Origin: Bacillota bacterium
Lineage (GTDB): Bacteria; Bacillota; Clostridia; Lachnospirales; Lachnospiraceae
Direction: 5' to 3'
Assembly (NCBI GenBank): GCA_023421505.1
Contig: JAEZTJ010000020.1
Coordinates: 1-64,000, forward strand
Length of the DNA: 64,000 nt
Positions 59,137 to 64,000 of this stretch are shown here, one piece after another. Positions within the stretch are counted from its first letter, which is position 1, and the number at the start of each line of letters is the position of its first letter. The translations under genes were made by a program, and so were the position numbers. The notes beneath the pieces are model-generated. The model saw only the letters and a program-made list of their open reading frames with translations. It did no database searches and was not told the DNA's origin.

Positions 59137-60673
59137 ATTCCTTCTCCTTTTCAAGATTTCGTTTTGCACCTGACATGTAGAGACCTAGTTCTTGTACTGT
59201 AATTTCCTTTGGATTTAGTTCACCTACTATTTCACCTTCATACATTACAAGTATACGATCGCTGACGTTCATCACTTCATCCAGCTCCAGTGACATGAGT
59301 AGTACTGCTTTTCCTTCATTCCGGGCATTCACAATCTGCTTATGAATAAATTCAATCGCACCTACATCAAGTCCTCTGGTTGGTTGTACTGCTATCAAAA
59401 GCTTATGCTCCTTGTTTAATTCTCGTGCAATAATCGCCTTTTGCTGATTACCACCGGACATTTCACGCACCAAAGCAGCAGGGCCTTGTCCGCTTCTTAC
59501 GTCATATTGCTCGATCAGCTTCGTTGCATAGCTGCGCATCGCCTGCCGTTTTAAAAAACCTGCCTTATTAAATTCAGGTTCCCAGTATCTTTGTAAAATA
59601 AGATTTTCCTCTAAGGTATAATCCAGCACAAGTCCATGCTTGTGACGATCCTCGGGAATATGGCTTAAGCCTGTCTTAGTTCTTAAGCGTATTGAGGATT
59701 TTGTAATATCTCTTTTACATAGAGTGATTTTCCCCTTATTTAATTTCTCAAGCCCTGTTATCGCGGAGATCAATTCGGTCTGGCCGTTTCCCTCAATTCC
59801 GGCTAAGCATACGATTTCGCCTGCTCTAACCTCAAAGGATACCCCTTTCACCGCATTCTTCCTGCCAGTTTTTGCAGCAACACTTACATTGCTTACAGTT
59901 AAAACCACTTCACCGGCAGTTTTTTCCTCCTTAACCACCTTAAAATTAATATCTCTTCCTACCATCATTCTGGAAAGTTCTTCCTTCGTGGTATCCTTTA
60001 TAGCAACAGTGCCGATGCATTTACCCTTACGAAGTACTGTACAGCGATCGGCTACCGACATGATCTCATTTAATTTATGAGTAATAAACAGAATTGATTT
60101 GCCTTCTCTTGAAAATCCCCGCATGATTTCCATCAGCTCATCGATTTCCTGTGGAGTTAATACGGCAGTTGGCTCATCAAAGATAAGTATTTCGTTGTTT
60201 CGGTAAAGCATCTTTAATATTTCGACACGCTGCTGCATTCCCACTGATATTTTCTCAATGATAGCATCAGGATCTACGAAAAGTCCGTATTGTTTACTTA
60301 GTGCCAGTACCTTATCTCTGGCTTCTTTCATGTCAAGAAAACCTCTTTTATTCGGCTCAATACCAAGAACGATATTTTCCAGTACAGTAAATATCTCAAC
60401 CAGCTTAAAGTGTTGATGTACCATTCCAATGCCCAGATTATTGGCATCATTTGGGTTATTGATTTTTACTGCTTCTCCGTTCTTTTTAATTTCACCTTTT
60501 TCTGCCTGATGTAGGCCAAAAAGAATGCTCATCAGCGTAGATTTGCCTGCTCCGTTTTCCCCAAGGAGCGCATGAATTTCCCCCTTCTTAAGCTGTAGTG
60601 TTACATCATCATTTGCAATAATACCCGGAAATTCCTTAGTAATGTGAAGCATTTCAATAATATAATCGTCCAT
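59126..60673 (-). CDS. nupO: Nucleoside ABC transporter ATP-binding protein with two ABC domains (NupO-like)
   Basis: 515 aa. First domain (1-240): GENGAGKST, ISVGMQQRVEI and FDEPTAVLTP. Second (250-500): the Walker A is degenerate, GIEGNGQTE, while MSGGNQQK and QPTRGLDVGA are kept. This asymmetry is normal for the RbsA/NupO family. The protein energises uptake of purine nucleosides. First gene of the nupO-nupP-nupQ unit; the binding protein is 360 bases upstream. Confidence 0.93.
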   Translation of the reverse strand: MDDYIIEMLHITKEFPGIIANDDVTLQLKKGEIHALLGENGAGKSTLMSILFGLHQAEKGEIKKNGEAVKINNPNDANNLGIGMVHQHFKLVEIFTVLENIVLGIEPNKRGFLDMKEARDKVLALSKQYGLFVDPDAIIEKISVGMQQRVEILKMLYRNNEILIFDEPTAVLTPQEIDELMEIMRGFSREGKSILFITHKLNEIMSVADRCTVLRKGKCIGTVAIKDTTKEELSRMMVGRDINFKVVKEEKTAGEVVLTVSNVSVAAKTGRKNAVKGVSFEVRAGEIVCLAGIEGNGQTELISAITGLEKLNKGKITLCKRDITKSSIRLRTKTGLSHIPEDRHKHGLVLDYTLEENLILQRYWEPEFNKAGFLKRQAMRSYATKLIEQYDVRSGQGPAALVREMSGGNQQKAIIARELNKEHKLLIAVQPTRGLDVGAIEFIHKQIVNARNEGKAVLLMSLELDEVMNVSDRILVMYEGEIVGELNPKEITVQELGLYMSGAKRNLEKEKEYAK

Positions 60674-60853
60674 ATTTACCTCACTGAAAAATTTAGTTTT
60701 TCTACTTCCTTATTAATCAAATAGGTATTTTTATACTTGTTTCTGTAATTATATTTTATAAGTATTTTTTCTATATTAGTTATTCTATATGTAGTATTAT
60801 AAATCAAACAATTTTCCTATACATTATTTTGTTAATTGAGAAACTCAATATTA

Positions 60854-60940
60854 TTAGATAAAATTGCGAACTATATTATTTTTTATTGTATACACAGCAG
60901 ATACAATACCTACAGTTGATGTGTTTTGCAAGTGCCTAAA
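60854..60940. repeat. family B element, degenerate copy B4
   Basis: TTAGATAAAATTGCG and ATTATTTTTTATTGTATACACAGCAGATAC match the left half of B2/B3. GTTTTGCAAGTGCCTAAA (60923-60940) resembles the right edge. The central palindrome is lost. It lies in the 362-base gap between nupO and the binding-protein gene. Confidence 0.65.
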
Positions 60941-60954
60941 TCAATTTATAAATG

Positions 60955-60987
60955 AAAGGGGGAAGGTAGCTGCCTTCCCCCCTTTTT
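60955..60987. terminator. hairpin between binding protein and nupO
   Basis: GGGGGAAGG and CCTTCCCCC form a stem around TAGCTG (60958-60981), followed by TTTTT on the plus strand and CTTTCATTT on the minus strand. As a partial terminator or stabiliser it would let the binding protein be made in excess of the membrane subunits. Confidence 0.65.
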
Positions 60988-61035
60988 ATCATACACTCAC
61001 TAATATAAGGCTCAATATATTAAGGGTGTTCTATA

Positions 61036-62187
61036 TTATCTTGTTTCAACCTTAACCTTTGTTAAAGCAAGCCCTGCAGCAAGCTCCTCCGCTGTAGCTA
61101 TACCGCCCGTTGTATCCTTAATTGTTATCGTACGAACAGGAACTACACTGCCCTTCGCAAGGGTATCAAAAACAGCATCATAGGCTGCTTTATCAAAGGT
61201 TGCAAATCTGTCAAAAGCATTAGCCTTATCATCACCGATAACAGAGGTCGGTAGTCCTACACCATTGGTGGAGGCATTAAAATAAGTTAATTTACCCGCA
61301 TAGGTATCCCAGCTGTCAGTCTTATAGATTGCTTCAAGAACTGTTTTAACAGATGCAGTCAGACCCTTGGTAGCAGATGTGATTACCGTATTACTGTCAT
61401 ATCTTTGGTCAACGTCAACGCCGATCACCTTGGCACCAGCCTCCTGCGCAGCTGACATTACACTCTTACCAACCGAACCGCCGCAGGCAAAGATAACCTC
61501 TGTACCTTCCTGATACATTGTCTTAGCTGTAGCCTTATTGGTATCTGTCTCATCGAAATTGCCGGTATAATGATAGATACAAGATACTGAGCCGTCTGCT
61601 AGATTAAGCTCCTTTGCTGCAGTTTCTGCTCCCTGCAGATAACCATAACCGAAGGCTTGTACCGCCGGAAGAGCAATACCACCCATAAAGCCAAGCTTTG
61701 TTAAGCCATCCATTACAGCAGCATAGCCTGCTAAGTAACCGGACTGTTCTTCTGCATATTTAATACATGCAACATTAGACTTGGTATCATACACAGCCGG
61801 AACATCCTCCGAGCCAGCAGAATGAGGTTCACCATCAATCAGTATAAACTTAACATCTGGATACTTTGTCTGTGCTTCATAAACCGGAACTTCAAAGTAG
61901 AAGCCAGGAGTAACGACAACCTTAGCGCCAGCTGCAACAGCTTCGTCAATCGAAGCCAGATAGCCTGCATCGTTATATTCCTCTGGTTTGAAATATTTGT
62001 GGGAAACCTTCTTGTCCTTTGTAAATTGGAGAACGCCTTCCCAGGAACCCTGGTTAAAGGATTTGTCATTAATATTACCCTTATCGGTGATAAGAGCGAT
62101 TTCGTAGGTATTACTTTTTGCACCACAGCCTGCCAGCAACATACAAGCCATTGCTGCAGATAAAATAACTGATGCTAATTTTCTCAT
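61036..62187 (-). CDS. nupN: BMP-family nucleoside-binding lipoprotein
   Basis: 383 aa. Lipobox MLLAGC (Cys about 21), then a periplasmic-binding-protein type I fold: ALITDKGNINDKSFNQGSWEG, VVTPGFYFEVPV, GGIALPAVQAFGYGYLQGAE and FACGGSVGKSVMSAA. It captures a purine nucleoside for NupOPQ. GGGAGG precedes ATG 62187. It has a good promoter and a hairpin behind it. Confidence 0.94.
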   Translation of the reverse strand: MRKLASVILSAAMACMLLAGCGAKSNTYEIALITDKGNINDKSFNQGSWEGVLQFTKDKKVSHKYFKPEEYNDAGYLASIDEAVAAGAKVVVTPGFYFEVPVYEAQTKYPDVKFILIDGEPHSAGSEDVPAVYDTKSNVACIKYAEEQSGYLAGYAAVMDGLTKLGFMGGIALPAVQAFGYGYLQGAETAAKELNLADGSVSCIYHYTGNFDETDTNKATAKTMYQEGTEVIFACGGSVGKSVMSAAQEAGAKVIGVDVDQRYDSNTVITSATKGLTASVKTVLEAIYKTDSWDTYAGKLTYFNASTNGVGLPTSVIGDDKANAFDRFATFDKAAYDAVFDTLAKGSVVPVRTITIKDTTGGIATAEELAAGLALTKVKVETR

Positions 62188-62233
62188 AATTTATCCTCCC
62201 ATATTCTTTGTACGACCTCTGCCGTTAAGATAA

Positions 62234-62261
62234 ATTATACCATTTATCTGTAATTTTACAA
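62234..62261 (-). promoter_or_regulatory. promoter of the nucleoside transporter operon
   Basis: Minus-strand TTGTAA (62261-62256), 16 bases, TATAAT (62239-62234). The start would be about 40 bases before the nupN ATG. No purine riboswitch is visible in this short leader. Confidence 0.65.
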
Positions 62262-62376
62262 CAAAAATAGTAATTATCAGTACATATTATTAGCAATATA
62301 TTCTAAAGGGGTCTATCTTCTTTTTCACAAAGCTAGGTTAAATCGCTGCAGCATAGGATGCTAATTTTAATCTGTG

Positions 62377-63438
62377 TTATTTAAATATATCTTCTATCTC
62401 CCCTATATCAATCATAGCAAATAATTCACGTACTACTTTCACATCGAGAGCGCCCTTATCAACATCCTTTTCCAGTATTTCTTTAATACTGTCTATTGGC
62501 ATCTTCTCACGGTAAGGTCTGTCGGAATATAAGGCATCAAAAATGTCGGCAACACAAAGTATTCTGGTTTCCAGAGTAATCTCATCTCCCTTTAAGCCAT
62601 CCGGATAACCGGAGCCGTCAAGCTTTTCATGATGACTTCTTACCGGAATAAGGCAATCCTTTAAGGAAGAAAGCGGCTTAATGATAGTCTCACCCATTTC
62701 AGAATGCTTCTTTATTATTTCATATTCCTCCTGTGAAAGCCTGCCCGGCTTATTTAATATACTTTCCGGTACTCCAACCTTTCCAATATCATGAATAATT
62801 CCGGCTGTCTCTAAATTATTTAAAAGCTCCTCCTCTATACCCAGTCTTTCTCCAAGCTTTCGGCTTATCATCCCTACTCTTCTGGTATGTCCGTCAGTAT
62901 ATTGATCCTTTGCCTCTATTACATTTGCTAAGGTTATCACAAGGTTTTTCGTACTTTCTGTCTCGTTGTTATAATCATTCTTAAGAAGCTCATAAAGCCT
63001 TTGAATTTCTTTATTGGATTGTTCAAGCTCTCTGTACTTTTCCTTTAAGTCATCCTCCAGTTCCTTCTTCTCAAGACCGTTTTTTACCACTTTAATTAAG
63101 TTGTTATTGTCCCAGGGCTTTTCCAGATAATAATATAAGCCTATTTCATTAATACTCTTAATCGCATTTTCCTTATCTGCATATCCGGTTAGAAGTATCG
63201 TTACTGTTTCAGGACACTTCCTTCTTGCATTTTTTAAGAATTCCAGACCGTTCATCTTAGGCATCATAAAATCTGATATAATCAGGTCAACCTTATTGTG
63301 CTCCAGTTCTTCACAGGATAGTGCTTGCTCAACATCATTAAATACAATTACATTCTCTTTAAGCATTAGTTTAAACATTGTAGAAAGGGTGGTCGTAATC
63401 ATCTTTTCATCATCTACTATCATTATTGTTCTGCTCAA
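62377..63438 (-). CDS. RpfG-like response regulator with HD-GYP phosphodiesterase domain
   Basis: 353 aa. The receiver (1-125) has D9/D10, D56 in ISDFMMP and K107 in LEKPWD. A coiled coil (about 125-160) leads to an HD-GYP domain (about 165-345): HDIGK (H216/D217), HHEKLDGSGYPDGL and DALYSDRPYR. HD-GYP enzymes hydrolyse c-di-GMP. The histidine kinase gene is 33 bases upstream, so they form a two-component pair. The GYP triad is intact, so activity is expected. Confidence 0.95.
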   Translation of the reverse strand: MSRTIMIVDDEKMITTTLSTMFKLMLKENVIVFNDVEQALSCEELEHNKVDLIISDFMMPKMNGLEFLKNARRKCPETVTILLTGYADKENAIKSINEIGLYYYLEKPWDNNNLIKVVKNGLEKKELEDDLKEKYRELEQSNKEIQRLYELLKNDYNNETESTKNLVITLANVIEAKDQYTDGHTRRVGMISRKLGERLGIEEELLNNLETAGIIHDIGKVGVPESILNKPGRLSQEEYEIIKKHSEMGETIIKPLSSLKDCLIPVRSHHEKLDGSGYPDGLKGDEITLETRILCVADIFDALYSDRPYREKMPIDSIKEILEKDVDKGALDVKVVRELFAMIDIGEIEDIFK

Positions 63439-63471
63439 ATTATTAACTCTCCCTCATTTTTTATTATGCAA

Positions 63472-64000
63472 TTAAGTTCTTTCGTTATCAATCGGAAGCT
63501 TAATCCTAAATTCGGTCCCTTTGCCCGGTTCACTAGCTACCGTTATTTCACCCTTGTGATTATGTATGATACTATAGCTTAGATAGAGTCCTATTCCTAA
63601 GCCTATCCCTACTCCTTTGGTAGTAAAGCCGGGCTCGAATATTTTTGCGATATTTTCCGGTTCAATACCGACTCCAGTATCTTTTATATTAATAAATAAA
63701 TACCTTCCGTCCTGATAGGTTTTAATAAATAAATCGCCTTCTCCTTCAATGGCCTGTGAAGCATTTACAATAATATTCATAAAAACCTGATTAAGCTGAC
63801 CCGGAAAGCATTTAACTAAAGGAATATCTCCATAGTCCTCATGTACAGTGACACGTCTTTTTAACAGATTATTCGTTAGCACCAATACACTTTTTATCCC
63901 TTCATTGATATCCGCTTCCTGAAATTCAGCCTGATCAAGCCTGGAAAAGCTCTTTAGGCTCTTAATGATCTCAATAATCCGACTGCAAGCCATTAAATTT
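63472..64000 (-). CDS. Histidine kinase, C-terminal part (cut by window edge)
   Basis: The visible ~176 residues hold the end of the HisKA helix (RIIEIIKSLKSFSRLDQAEF) and a complete HATPase domain: NQVFMNIIVNASQAIEG (N-box), DTGVGIE (G1), FEPGFTTKGVGIGLGIGLYLSYSI (F and G2 boxes). The phospho-acceptor histidine lies outside the window. The frame is open to base 64000. Partner of the HD-GYP regulator. Confidence 0.93.
   Translation of the reverse strand, partial: NLMACSRIIEIIKSLKSFSRLDQAEFQEADINEGIKSVLVLTNNLLKRRVTVHEDYGDIPLVKCFPGQLNQVFMNIIVNASQAIEGEGDLFIKTYQDGRYLFINIKDTGVGIEPENIAKIFEPGFTTKGVGIGLGIGLYLSYSIIHNHKGEITVASEPGKGTEFRIKLPIDNERT

Noticed and set aside
62188..62376. Purine riboswitch upstream of the nucleoside transporter
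   Set aside because: The leader from the likely start is only about 40 bases and shows no three-stem purine aptamer.
1..64000. tRNA, rRNA, prophage or insertion-sequence transposase genes
   Set aside because: I scanned for tRNA-like CCA-ended cloverleafs, rRNA segments, integrases and transposases and saw none; the mobile-looking DNA consists of non-coding repeats only.

Overview
The window looks like a chromosomal segment of a low-GC, strictly anaerobic Firmicute, most likely a Clostridia/Lachnospiraceae-type fermenter. The evidence is AT-rich intergenic DNA, strong AGGAGG ribosome sites, a T-box in front of serS, an energy-converting (Ech) [NiFe]-hydrogenase with its Hyp maturation set, O2-defence flavoproteins of the Nox/CoA-disulfide reductase type, and a GH9 glycosidase. 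The family-level assignment is inference; no rRNA or tRNA gene is present to fix it.

Layout. 0.3-3.2 kb: a coiled-coil exported protein, ftsE and ftsX (minus strand). 3.4-7.6 kb: a TetR regulator divergent from a MacB-like ABC exporter, then a 39-residue membrane peptide. 7.8-10.3 kb: a four-module CoA-disulfide reductase/rhodanese/TusA/DsrE fusion. 10.8-13.4 kb: a REC-histidine kinase and a REC-HDOD protein. 13.6-20.3 kb: a tight minus-strand run of pcrA-like helicase, 5'-nucleotidase, EamA permease, NADH oxidase and YkgJ-type protein. 20.6-26.9 kb: a C45-type Ntn hydrolase, two AraC regulators with GyrI-like sensor domains, a free-standing GyrI-like protein, and the agmatine-to-putrescine pair aguA/aguB. 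27.2-39.2 kb: yjjG, then one continuous 12-gene minus-strand operon echABCDEF-hypABFCDE. 39.4-41.3 kb: T-box and serS. 41.4-47.8 kb: two paralogous secreted proteins, a signal-less GH9 enzyme and a degenerate HAD-like protein. 47.9-51.5 kb: a DUF5685/J-domain/membrane-protein trio and a secreted stalk-domain protein. 51.6-55.3 kb: an ABC exporter operon that also carries an ECF sigma factor. 55.4-56.5 kb: an HxlR regulator divergent from a nitroreductase. 56.8-62.2 kb: a BMP-type nucleoside ABC importer. 62.4-64 kb: an HD-GYP response regulator and a histidine kinase cut by the window edge.

The most unusual property is not a gene. The gaps between genes, including gaps inside operons, are filled with several families of short palindromic dispersed repeats. 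I call them A to E. A is a ~130 bp element in three copies. B is MITE-like, with one copy carrying perfect 26-bp inverted arms. C is a chain of small hairpins. D and E are short palindromic leaders that end in the Shine-Dalgarno sequence of the following gene. They sit between ftsE/ftsX, echB/C, echC/D, hypB/A, hypE/yjjG, aguA/aguB, nupP/nupQ and the genes of the 53-55 kb ABC operon. They also explain the spurious N-terminal extensions that naive gene calling gives to many genes here; I corrected starts accordingly.

Functionally the genes fit an anaerobe that disposes of electrons as H2 through Ech, protects itself from O2 and thiol/disulfide stress with FAD-dependent NAD(P)H enzymes, salvages nucleosides (BMP importer, 5'-nucleotidase, YjjG-type phosphatase), makes putrescine from agmatine, and uses two-component systems with HDOD and HD-GYP outputs.
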